Assembly (NCBI RefSeq): GCF_028561335.1
Contig: NZ_JAQQTG010000006.1
Coordinates: forward strand, 62,317-126,316
From: Aequorivita todarodis
GTDB taxonomy: Bacteria; Bacteroidota; Bacteroidia; Flavobacteriales; Flavobacteriaceae
Direction: 5' to 3'
DNA: 64,000 nucleotides
A program made the position numbers and the translations under genes. The notes beneath the pieces were generated by a model. The model did not search any database. It had not been told where the DNA came from and was given only the letters and a program-made list of their open reading frames with translations. Shown here one piece after another: positions 24,880 to 32,156 of the stretch (position 1 is its first letter; every line of letters begins with the position of its first letter).

Positions 24880-24993
24880 ATGCCAACACCACCTAAAAAG
24901 AAGCCCGCTGCTCCAGCAAAACCCGCTAAACCAGCAGCGAAACCGAAACCAAAGGTAAAACCAAAACCAGGAGCGGATATTAATCCCGGTTAA
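24880..24993 (+). CDS. Tiny Lys/Pro/Ala-rich basic peptide
   Basis: A 37-codon ORF, MPTPPKKKPAAPAKPAKP continuing with AAKPKPKVKPKPG and ending ADINPG. It is composed almost entirely of Pro, Lys and Ala, like histone H1-type or DNA-binding tails, and has no Cys or aromatic residue. Support for a real gene: an ATG with a TATCTTTA element 36 bases upstream, strict use of Pro/Lys/Ala codons, and a good terminator 31 bases after its stop. It is divergent from the TPR/caspase/TIR operon. Function unknown. Confidence 0.55.
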   Translation: MPTPPKKKPAAPAKPAKPAAKPKPKVKPKPGADINPG

Positions 24994-25024
24994 TAAAGTT
25001 GCCACTCGCTAAATTAAAACATTT

Positions 25025-25051
25025 AAAAATCTCTCTTCGGAGGGATTTTTT
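25025..25051 (+). terminator. Intrinsic terminator after the Lys/Pro/Ala-rich ORF
   Basis: AAAAATCTCTC (25025-25035) pairs with GAGGGATTTTT (25040-25050) around a TTCG tetraloop with one mismatch or G-U pair, followed by T residues. The tetraloop makes it a stable hairpin. Confidence 0.8.
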
Positions 25052-25184
25052 AATTGAAAGGGCCGGTCTTTCCATTATAAACCTTTGCAATAAGCCAGCT
25101 ATATAGCGAGCCAACTGTATTATTAACATTTTCCTATACTTTAGAAACATGGTTTACACTTACTTTTGCCCAAAATCGTAATCA

Positions 25185-26144
25185 ATGATCGTCTGGGGAA
25201 TTTTTATTGCATTTATCATTTTATTCTTAGCGTTGGATCTGGGTGTTTTCAATCGCACACCACACGTAATCAAAACAAAGGAAGCTGCCATTTGGACCAG
25301 CATTTGGGTAACCATAGCGCTCGGGTTTTCGGGAGTTATTTATTGGCTATTCAAGAACGGACTTGTTGAAAACCCTACCGATTTGGCTCCAAATGTTGCA
25401 GTCCTTAAATATATTACGGGCTATTTAATAGAACTTTCCCTAAGTATTGACAATGTTTTTGTAATAGCCGTGATTTTTTCATCATTTGCCATTCCGCAGA
25501 AATACCAACACGAGGTTTTGTTTTGGGGAATCCTTGGAGCTATTGTTTTTAGGGCGTTAATGATATTTTTTGGCGTGGCCCTTATCAATAAGTTCGATTG
25601 GATTATTTATGTATTTGGAGCCTTTCTTTTGATAACTGCTTTTAGGATGTTGCTCCATAAAGAATCGGAGTTCGATCCAAAAAAATCAAAAATGTTTCGT
25701 TTTCTGAAGAAACTTTTCCCCATAAGCTATAAAATGGAAGGCGATAAGTTTTTTATAAAACGAATGGGCGTTCGTGCCGCTACCCCACTTTTTGTCGCCT
25801 TAATAATAATTGAGTTAACGGACATCCTCTTTGCGTTGGACAGTATTCCTGCAATCCTTGCAATTACTTCGGATCCGTTTATTGTCTTTAGTTCAAACAT
25901 ACTCGCCATTTTAGGACTTCGCTCTATGTATTTTTTAATATCGAGGATGCTTACCAAATTTAGATATATCAACTACAGTTTAGTGGTTATACTTGCTTTT
26001 GTAGGCGTAAAAATGATCCTCTCCCATACTGTTGAAATTCCCGAATGGCTATCGCTCGGCGTTATTGGCTTTTCGCTTGCGGCCGGAATTATAGCCTCCT
26101 TGCTTATCCCCGACCCTAACCCACAACCGGCAGAAGAAGATTAA
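25185..26144 (+). CDS. TerC family integral membrane protein
   Basis: 319 residues with eight or nine membrane helices. The two TerC hallmarks are present: ELSLSIDNVFVIAVIFSSFAIP (about 85-106) and FALDSIPAILAITSDPFIVFSSN (about 212-234), whose acidic residues lie in the membrane and probably bind a cation. Relatives (TerC, Alx, MeeY-type) have been linked to manganese export and to metalation of secreted proteins. Start taken at the ATG that begins MIVWGIFIAF. Monocistronic by appearance. Confidence 0.92.
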   Translation: MIVWGIFIAFIILFLALDLGVFNRTPHVIKTKEAAIWTSIWVTIALGFSGVIYWLFKNGLVENPTDLAPNVAVLKYITGYLIELSLSIDNVFVIAVIFSSFAIPQKYQHEVLFWGILGAIVFRALMIFFGVALINKFDWIIYVFGAFLLITAFRMLLHKESEFDPKKSKMFRFLKKLFPISYKMEGDKFFIKRMGVRAATPLFVALIIIELTDILFALDSIPAILAITSDPFIVFSSNILAILGLRSMYFLISRMLTKFRYINYSLVVILAFVGVKMILSHTVEIPEWLSLGVIGFSLAAGIIASLLIPDPNPQPAEED

Positions 26145-26225
26145 TTTCACAAAATCCTACTAAAAGTTTGGAATGGGTTTTTGGCTATCGTATCTTTAAA
26201 ATTGCTAATTAAAATCAACAAAAGC

Positions 26226-26528
26226 ATGAACATAAACTTTGAGTACCACGAGGTGGCAGCGAGCCCGAGATTAGAAGCATTTTTGGCTGAAAAACTTAAC
26301 AAACTTGAAAATAAATATGACTCAATAGTAGGTGCAGATGTCTATTTTAAAAAGGAAAATAGCTCTAATCCAGAAAAAGGTAAAATCTGCAGTGTACGCT
26401 TAAGTATGCCCGGCGCCACCATTTTTGCAGAAACCTCCACCGCCTCATTTGAAGCCTCAGTGGCCAAGGTAATCACAGAACTTCGCTCACAACTTCAAAA
26501 ACGCAAGGAAAAATTGAAAGCACACTAA
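26226..26528 (+). CDS. hpf: Ribosome hibernation promoting factor, short form
   Basis: 100 residues from the ATG at 26226; the frame is open a further 15 codons upstream but that stretch lacks support. MNINFEYHEVAASPRLEAFLAEKLNKLENKY and VRLSMPGATIFAE are characteristic of the HPF/RaiA beta-alpha-beta-beta-beta-alpha fold, and the basic tail QLQKRKEKLKAH fits RNA binding. It lacks the long C-terminal dimerisation domain of long HPF. It silences ribosomes in slow growth or starvation. The next gene starts four bases after the stop, so the two are probably cotranscribed. Confidence 0.85.
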   Translation: MNINFEYHEVAASPRLEAFLAEKLNKLENKYDSIVGADVYFKKENSSNPEKGKICSVRLSMPGATIFAETSTASFEASVAKVITELRSQLQKRKEKLKAH

Positions 26529-26532
26529 TTTT

Positions 26533-27006
26533 ATGAAAAATATGGGAGTTATAGCACGAAACGACAAACAACTTACACTTATATACAGTAGTAATACACG
26601 CGTTGGAACGCATACGTTAAGCTATCTTACGGGAATTGATAAAAAATATCTGGCAATAGATCTGGCAAAAACCAAAGTATCTGACACCCAATGGGCCGAG
26701 ATCGCGGATGCACTCGGAGTTAAAATTGGCGATTTGGTGGATAAAAGGCAGTTGGAAATTGACGATGAGAGCACGGCTAATTTTGGCTCAAACGATTGGC
26801 TGAAAATTATTCAGAAAAACGACTCCGTAATTTCACGACCTATTGCAATAAAGGGCAGGCATACCAAACAAATTGACAATCCTCCGGAAATCCTGGAATT
26901 TTTTGAAGTGGATTCCGCCGGGCTGGAACAAAGCCCTTCCAACGGGGCTGACCCCGACATTGAGAGAACCACGGAAAACGAAAACTTTATTGAAAAGGAC
27001 GAATAA
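26533..27006 (+). CDS. ArsC/Spx-like thioredoxin-fold protein without cysteine
   Basis: 157 residues. The fold follows arsenate reductase (ArsC-like) proteins: LTLIYSSNTRVGTHTLSYL at the start where ArsC has its CX5R-type loop, then KTKVSDTQWAEIADALG, GDLVDKRQ, NDWLKIIQKNDSVISRPIAIKG with the conserved RPI-type Pro loop. The whole protein contains no cysteine, so it cannot be an arsenate reductase of the usual mechanism. The acidic tail after residue 125 is unlike ArsC. It probably serves as a structural or regulatory relative. Its stop codon abuts the stop of the next, convergent gene. Confidence 0.7.
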   Translation: MKNMGVIARNDKQLTLIYSSNTRVGTHTLSYLTGIDKKYLAIDLAKTKVSDTQWAEIADALGVKIGDLVDKRQLEIDDESTANFGSNDWLKIIQKNDSVISRPIAIKGRHTKQIDNPPEILEFFEVDSAGLEQSPSNGADPDIERTTENENFIEKDE

Positions 27007-27384
27007 CTATTCGTTCTTCTCGTTCTCTTCTACGCTTCCCAGCGGCTGAATTTCCGGTTTAATCTTCTTATATACTTGTAGCTGTTCGCGGGTAAGAATA
27101 TCTTGCATGTCGTCCGTTTCAAGTTGCTGGAGCTGATAAAGCAGATCCAGTTTTTCCTTTCCGGAAAATTCAGCCTCAATTTTATGTTTTCGGATCAAAA
27201 ATTCCTCAACCTTTTGCTGGAACAGTAGCTGCTCTTCTCCGGTTAAAGCAAGTTCGGGAATATAGCGATTGGTAATTTTGATGGCTTCCTTTTTTGCTTC
27301 GGGATTGGATTTTTGAAGAAATGGATCCTGGGGAAAAGCCGAAAAACCGATAAAGAGTATTAAAATTGAAATTAATTTTTTCAT
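27007..27384 (-). CDS. Secreted hypothetical protein
   Basis: 125 residues with a signal peptide (about 1-18, ISILILFIGFSAFPQ) and a helical, charged mature part containing ALTGEEQLLFQQKVEEFLIRKHKIE and TREQLQVYKKIKPE. The pattern of helices with LTxEQ turns is reminiscent of small periplasmic Spy/LTXXQ-like proteins, but the motif is not exact. Its stop is directly adjacent to that of the convergent ArsC-like gene, with no intergenic base. No function is assigned. Confidence 0.7.
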   Translation of the reverse strand: MKKLISILILFIGFSAFPQDPFLQKSNPEAKKEAIKITNRYIPELALTGEEQLLFQQKVEEFLIRKHKIEAEFSGKEKLDLLYQLQQLETDDMQDILTREQLQVYKKIKPEIQPLGSVEENEKNE

Positions 27385-27512
27385 AGCTTTCAGATTTAAA
27401 AATTCTATTGAAATTACTCAATAAATTAGCTGAGGCCATTACTTTTAACTCACTTTAACGGGCATATTTTATGGAATTAACAATGTTGTAAGAAAGCGAT
27501 TGGCGTGTTTTG

Positions 27513-27764
27513 TTATACAGCGATCTTTTGCTCTATTAGCGAAATGGCATCGTTTACATTTCGAAGTTTTTCCATATCGTCGTTTTTGAACTCAATATTG
27601 AAAACATCCTCAATATCTAAAATAATATCTACAAGATGGGCAGAATTTATGTTCAGCTCACGGGTTAAATCACTCTCGCGGTTTATTTCTTTTGCTGAAA
27701 CATCTTGTGGCAAATAGGTTTTAATAATTGGTTCAAGAAGTGCGAAAATTTCTTCCGAAGTCAT
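27513..27764 (-). CDS. Acyl carrier protein of the type III PKS cluster
   Basis: 83 residues with the four-helix ACP pattern. The phosphopantetheine attachment Ser is Ser41 in LNINSAHLVDIILDIED; the usual DSL is replaced by NSA. Starts six bases after the KS gene stop. It is last in the minus-strand cluster and presumably carries the growing acyl chain for the cluster's KS, dehydratase and reductase, before transfer to the type III PKS. It is distinct from a housekeeping AcpP. Confidence 0.88.
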   Translation of the reverse strand: MTSEEIFALLEPIIKTYLPQDVSAKEINRESDLTRELNINSAHLVDIILDIEDVFNIEFKNDDMEKLRNVNDAISLIEQKIAV

Positions 27765-27769
27765 GCGTT

Positions 27770-29041
27770 CTAAATTTTTTTAAAGATAGCACATGCGTTC
27801 ACATCACCAAAACCAAAACTCGCCTTGGCTATGGTTTGTAACGAAGATTTAAGTAGTTTCATCGAAATTTTTTCAGAAGCAATCAAAGTCGTTATTTTCG
27901 GGTGCAGATTTTCACAATTTACGTTGGGAAAAACAAAGCCTTGATGAAGTTGAAGCACTGCTGAAACAATTTCAATGCTTCCACTGGCCGCCAAACAGTG
28001 GCCCACCATTCCTTTCAAGGAATTGATGTAGGGAAAGTCCTCCCCTTTTCGGGCCAGCGCGATGCTCCAGTTCTCAATCTCATCCGGGTCTTTGATGGTT
28101 GCGGTTAAATGTCCGTTTATATAATCAATTTCGGAAGCGTCTATCTTTGAGTCTTTTAATGCGCTCTTTATACATTTTTGGATGGCCAAGCTGTTTGGGG
28201 CGGTCATACTGCCTCCGCCTCTTTGTCCACCGTTGTTTATGGCTCCGCCCAGTATTTCCGCATAGATTGTTGCTCCGCGTTTTTGGGCACTTTCCAAGGA
28301 TTCCAATAAGTAGGCTCCTGCCCCACTGCCCGGTACAAAACCACTGGCATCAGCACTCATGGGGCCCGCAACCTTTTCTGGGGAATCATTGTATTTATAG
28401 GTTGTTACCTTCATTGCATCAAAACCGCCCCAAATGTAGGGCCCAGAATCGCTAGTGCTGCCGCAGAGCATATAGGTGGCTTTCCCGTTGGCAATTTGGT
28501 CGTACCCCATCAAAAGTGCTTCAGTGCCCGTGGCACAGGCCGAAGAATTGGCGGTAATCATATTTCCGGCGCCAATAAGTCCGCCAAGATAGGCACTCAC
28601 GCCGCTTGTCATGGTCTGTGCCACGGAATTGCTTCCCAAACGGCGCACATTTTTATCGTCGATTCTATAAATGGCTTCGCGAAATTTTTCAACGCCGCTG
28701 GTACCGCTCCCGAAGATTATCCCTAAATCCCAAAGCGGTTCCCCATCATTTTTTGCAGGTTCCAATTTTGCATCTTTCAAGGCATCCATACCGGCAATTA
28801 TACCATATAAAATACCGCTGCTATTGAAATTGCGAAGTTGCAGCTCTGAAAGATATTCGCGTTTTTTTTCTTCGGAAATAACGGGCATCGCGCCCAACTG
28901 GCATGAAAAATTCAGATTGCGCAATTCTGGGAAGAAACGGATTCCAGAAACCCCGTTTTTAATGGATTCCGTAAACTTGGGAATGCCCACACCATTTGGC
29001 GAAACCACTCCCAATCCCGTTATGACGACTCTATTTTTCAT
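27770..29041 (-). CDS. Beta-ketoacyl-ACP synthase (KAS II-like)
   Basis: 423 residues, thiolase fold. Catalytic triad Cys169 in NSSACATGTEAL, His311 in INGHLTATIKDPDE and His348 in MVGHCLAASG: the C-H-H arrangement of elongating KAS I/II. NGHLTAT replaces the usual NAHGTST, an unusual feature of this branch that keeps the His. It would elongate the acyl-ACP chain in the dedicated fatty-acid module of the type III PKS cluster. Preceded by a low-complexity repeat and followed by the ACP gene. Confidence 0.92.
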   Translation of the reverse strand: MKNRVVITGLGVVSPNGVGIPKFTESIKNGVSGIRFFPELRNLNFSCQLGAMPVISEEKKREYLSELQLRNFNSSGILYGIIAGMDALKDAKLEPAKNDGEPLWDLGIIFGSGTSGVEKFREAIYRIDDKNVRRLGSNSVAQTMTSGVSAYLGGLIGAGNMITANSSACATGTEALLMGYDQIANGKATYMLCGSTSDSGPYIWGGFDAMKVTTYKYNDSPEKVAGPMSADASGFVPGSGAGAYLLESLESAQKRGATIYAEILGGAINNGGQRGGGSMTAPNSLAIQKCIKSALKDSKIDASEIDYINGHLTATIKDPDEIENWSIALARKGEDFPYINSLKGMVGHCLAASGSIEIVSAVLQLHQGFVFPNVNCENLHPKITTLIASEKISMKLLKSSLQTIAKASFGFGDVNACAIFKKI

Positions 29042-29094
29042 TTAAAAGTTTAAAAGTTTATAAGTTTAAAAGTTTATGGGTTTAAAAGTTTAGG
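29042..29094. repeat. Low-complexity GTTTAAAA-type repeats before the KS gene
   Basis: Five or six imperfect copies of a TTTAAAAG/TTTATAAG unit directly upstream of the KS start codon on the minus strand, filling the gap to the dehydratase gene. Same placement as the low-complexity spacers before hisD, hisA and aroC but with a different unit. Confidence 0.75.
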
Positions 29095-29129
29095 CTCAGT
29101 GACTGTTTTGTATTGGTTGTTGCCTCTTT

Positions 29130-29615
29130 TCAATTTCCGTCCACGGTTTCCCCTTTGGGGTTTAAGGGGCCTGTCATCCCGCTGATAATACCGCTGGCTA
29201 CAATTTCATTGTTTGCATTCAGCATTTTCACTTCACATTTCAACTTGTTAAACCTGAAATATTTTTTTTCTGAAAACACCGTAACCTTTTCACCCGGAAA
29301 TACAGGAAGGTAAAAGTCAATTTCTGTACTGCTCAAGGCAAATGTTGGGTTTGACGAACTTTTCTCTTTGCCCAAAAGATAAATCCCAAGGCATACCAGC
29401 CCAAGCTGCGCCATACATTCCGTTAAAATTACACCCGGAGTAACAGGATTGTTTTTGAAATGCCCTTTGTAAAAAAACGCGTTTTTTTGAAAAGTATAGG
29501 TGCCAGAAATATTTTCCCCCGAAACGGCAAGCACTTCATCCACAAACAAAAAAGGTTCGGAATACGGTAACTGTGCTATGATTTCTGTACGCTTCAAATT
29601 ATATTTTAATATCAT
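29130..29615 (-). CDS. 3-hydroxyacyl-ACP dehydratase, FabZ-like
   Basis: 161 residues from the ATG at 29615, which overlaps the SDR gene stop by four bases (ATGA); the longer frame from 29663 adds 16 residues lying within the SDR gene. The hot-dog motif FFYKGHFKNNPVTPGVILTECMAQLG carries His52 and Glu66, the FabZ catalytic pair. It would dehydrate 3-hydroxyacyl-ACP in the cluster's fatty acid cycle. Confidence 0.85.
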   Translation of the reverse strand: MILKYNLKRTEIIAQLPYSEPFLFVDEVLAVSGENISGTYTFQKNAFFYKGHFKNNPVTPGVILTECMAQLGLVCLGIYLLGKEKSSSNPTFALSSTEIDFYLPVFPGEKVTVFSEKKYFRFNKLKCEVKMLNANNEIVASGIISGMTGPLNPKGETVDGN

Positions 29616-30385
29616 CTTAAACTCTCGCCGCCATCCACTTTCACAATGGTGCCGTTTATCCAATCAGCTTCTTTTTTACAGAGCAAGGACACAACATTTG
29701 CCACGTCTTCTGCTGTGGTTAACCTATTGAAGGGATTTCTCATTTTAGCCATTTCTGTTAATTTATCACTGCCCGGAATTGCCAGGAACGAAGGCGTTTC
29801 CGTGGTTCCAGCCTGAATGCAGTTGGTTGTAATTCCCAATGGGGCAAACTCTACGGCCATACTGCGCATTAAGGCTTCCAATACCGCCTTTGCCGCAGAA
29901 ACTGCCGCATAGCCAGGCCAGACTTTTGAGTTTCCTTCGCTCGTAAAAGCAATACTCCGCGCGTTATTTGCGACTATTTCCTTTTGAATTAAAGCCCGGA
30001 CCCACTCGTACCAACTAAGGGCCATAGCGTGGATGGTTATCTCGAAATCCTGCTTTGAAAGGGCTTCATTTTTGTCGCCGTGCATTTTTTTCAAACTTCC
30101 CTTGGCAATGCTGTGCAGAAGTATTTTCACACTGTGCTTGGGCAGTTCGTTAAGTATTTCATTGCCAACATCTCCGTCCAAAGCATCTTTGTTAAATGTT
30201 TTTACAGAAACTCCAAAAGACTTCATTATCTCTACTTCTTTCCCAAACGCTGCCAAATTACTCTTTCGGTCCCGGTGCACAATGCAAATATTCAAGCCGT
30301 CGGACGCAAGCTTTTTTGCGCAGGCCAAGCCGAGTCCGCTACTTCCGCCTAGGATTATTGCCCATTTATTTTTGAATTCTTCCAT
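29612..30385 (-). CDS. SDR reductase, FabL/FabI-like enoyl-ACP reductase candidate
   Basis: 257-residue Rossmann SDR. The cofactor loop is ILGGSSGLGLA. The active site is Tyr159 and Lys166 in GYAAVSAAKAVLEALMRSMAVEFAPLGI: a Y-x6-K spacing typical of enoyl-ACP reductases FabI and FabL and not the Y-x3-K of ketoreductases. The LLHSIAKGS segment also matches the FabI/FabL HSIA region. It therefore probably reduces enoyl-ACP in this pathway. It starts two bases after the type III PKS gene and overlaps the dehydratase. Confidence 0.82.
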   Translation of the reverse strand: MEEFKNKWAIILGGSSGLGLACAKKLASDGLNICIVHRDRKSNLAAFGKEVEIMKSFGVSVKTFNKDALDGDVGNEILNELPKHSVKILLHSIAKGSLKKMHGDKNEALSKQDFEITIHAMALSWYEWVRALIQKEIVANNARSIAFTSEGNSKVWPGYAAVSAAKAVLEALMRSMAVEFAPLGITTNCIQAGTTETPSFLAIPGSDKLTEMAKMRNPFNRLTTAEDVANVVSLLCKKEADWINGTIVKVDGGESLR

Positions 30386-30387
30386 AA

Positions 30388-31440
30388 TTAAAATTTCAAT
30401 AACACCCGCTGTGCCGAAAAACCTGGCCCAAAGCTAAGCATGAGCCCCAGATCACCGCTTGCAGGTTTTTTGTCCATAAACCGCTCCAAAACATATAGCA
30501 CAGTTGCGCTGCTCATATTGCCGTACAATTTAAGCACTTCTTTGGTATCTTCAATGTTTTTGCCCAAACTGCCGAACAGATCCTCGACGGTTTCCAAAAT
30601 CTTTCGACCTCCGGGATGAAATATAAGGTGGTCTATATCCGTAATTTCAAGATTGTTTTTTTTCAGAAAGGGATGGACAATGGCCGGAAAGTGCCTTGCT
30701 ATTTTTTCGGGCACACTTTTGTCGAGAATCATTTGAAGTCCGGTATTTATGAGCTTAAAGCCCATCATATCAGTAGCATCGTAAAAATGGTACATTTCTT
30801 CAGCGAGTATTTCGGGGCCATCATCCGCATCATTTGCAGACAGCAACACACAAGCTGCACCATCGCCAAAGATTGCTGCGCTTACTATATTCACCATTGA
30901 AAAATCCTCCAGTTGAAAAGTCGCCGTGGGTGCTTCCAGGGCAATAACGGCCGCACGTTTTCCGGGATTTGCCTTTAAAAAATTATTCGCATAAATAATT
31001 CCTGAAATGCCTGCGGCACAACCCATTTCGGTCACGGGAAGACGCACGATGTCTTGCTTCATTTTCAAATCATTTATCAAATAGGCATCTACCGAAGGAA
31101 TCATAATTCCCGTGCAACTAACGGTGATTATAAAATCTACGTCAGTAGCCTCCCAGCTTGCCTTATCCAGTGCTTTTTGGAGGCATTGTTCGCCAAGCTT
31201 CCTTATTTCACGGATGTAAATATCATTGCGTTCCCCAAAACTTGTATTTGCAAAAACTTCAACGGGGTCCATAATGGAATAGCGCTTGTCCACTCCGGCG
31301 CCTTCAAATATTTTTATCACTTTCCGCTGAAAACGGCTGTCCTGCCCTTTCATCCATTCTTTTACAAATGGAATTACTTCCGCAGTCTCTCTACTGTGTG
31401 CAGGAAGTTGCTTGGCTACTGTGGTTATTTTAATACTCAT
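30388..31440 (-). CDS. Type III polyketide synthase
   Basis: 350 residues, chalcone/stilbene synthase superfamily. Catalytic triad Cys141 in EMGCAAGISG, His275 in LIFHPGGRKILE and Asn308 in LYGNMSSATVL; C-terminal loop SFGPGFSAQRVLL. Such enzymes condense an acyl starter with malonyl-CoA units to give alkylresorcinols or alkylpyrones, and neighbours in this operon supply a starter and tailoring. It overlaps the methyltransferase by four bases (ATGA). Confidence 0.93.
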   Translation of the reverse strand: MSIKITTVAKQLPAHSRETAEVIPFVKEWMKGQDSRFQRKVIKIFEGAGVDKRYSIMDPVEVFANTSFGERNDIYIREIRKLGEQCLQKALDKASWEATDVDFIITVSCTGIMIPSVDAYLINDLKMKQDIVRLPVTEMGCAAGISGIIYANNFLKANPGKRAAVIALEAPTATFQLEDFSMVNIVSAAIFGDGAACVLLSANDADDGPEILAEEMYHFYDATDMMGFKLINTGLQMILDKSVPEKIARHFPAIVHPFLKKNNLEITDIDHLIFHPGGRKILETVEDLFGSLGKNIEDTKEVLKLYGNMSSATVLYVLERFMDKKPASGDLGLMLSFGPGFSAQRVLLKF

Positions 31441-32156
31441 AGTTTTTTCTTAAGAATCCATTGGTACCGGAATGCCCATCGCCAATGGATTTCACTTTGT
31501 TGATTTGGGATTTTTTTGGAAATATTTTCCAGTTCATTTTTTTTGAAACCTCTTGCGATGGAAACCAATCCGTCGTGTTTCGCCGTATTTGTTTTCAAAA
31601 ATAGCTTGCTGACTATCCTAAACAGGCTAAAAGCTTGTTTGCTTCGGTGCAAGTCATTTACTATCAGGCCTATATTTGTTTTCTTTAATAAGGTATTCAA
31701 TAAATTTTCAATTTCTTCATTGCTGAAATGGTGCAAAAACAATGTGCACAATGCAATATCGCAATTTGGGATTGATTCTTCATTCAAAAAAACGTCAACT
31801 TTTTCAAAAGAAATATTTGGATGATTATTACTTTGTCTTTTGGCAACCTTTAAAATGTTTTCGTTGAAATCCAATCCAATACATTTAAAATCAAAATTGT
31901 TTCTATTGCCAAAATCACTGCACATTCTGAGGAATTCCCCGTCGCCACAACCAATATCCAAAAGTGTAATGCTCTTATTTTTTGGGTGATTTTTCAATAA
32001 TTTCTGCAATCCATCTATTGTGATATTATTGCCGCCCAACCATTTGTTTACGGTTTTTAGGTCTTTGAGAAGATTTTTCATTTCTTCCCCCTGAAAATCC
32101 AGGTCGTCCATTATCTCTACTTGTTCAGACCTATATGTATCGCTGAATGTTATCAT
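31437..32156 (-). CDS. Class I SAM-dependent methyltransferase
   Basis: 239 residues. SAM-binding motif I is LLDIGCGDGEFLR (about 71-83), with ILKVAKRQS acidic motif region GLDFNEN and LCTLFLHHFSNEE downstream. Overlaps both the FAD oxidoreductase upstream and the type III PKS downstream by four bases. In related phenolic-lipid clusters such methyltransferases act on the polyketide phenol or pyrone hydroxyl; the exact position here is not deducible. Confidence 0.88.
   Translation of the reverse strand: MITFSDTYRSEQVEIMDDLDFQGEEMKNLLKDLKTVNKWLGGNNITIDGLQKLLKNHPKNKSITLLDIGCGDGEFLRMCSDFGNRNNFDFKCIGLDFNENILKVAKRQSNNHPNISFEKVDVFLNEESIPNCDIALCTLFLHHFSNEEIENLLNTLLKKTNIGLIVNDLHRSKQAFSLFRIVSKLFLKTNTAKHDGLVSIARGFKKNELENISKKIPNQQSEIHWRWAFRYQWILKKKL

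Larger units (their letters stand above)
24753..25184. other. Intergenic region between caspase/TIR operon and terC
   Basis: This region separates divergent units. It holds one tiny ORF on the plus strand (24880-24993) with a plausible -7 element TATCTTTA at 24844 and its own terminator (25025-25051). The remainder, to terC, is AT-rich with a TATACTTTAG string near 25133 that could be the terC -7 element. Nothing else is visible. Confidence 0.5.

Noticed and set aside
27007-27384. Calling the small secreted protein a Spy/CpxP chaperone
   Set aside because: The LTxxQ motif is only partly matched, so a definite assignment would be unsupported.
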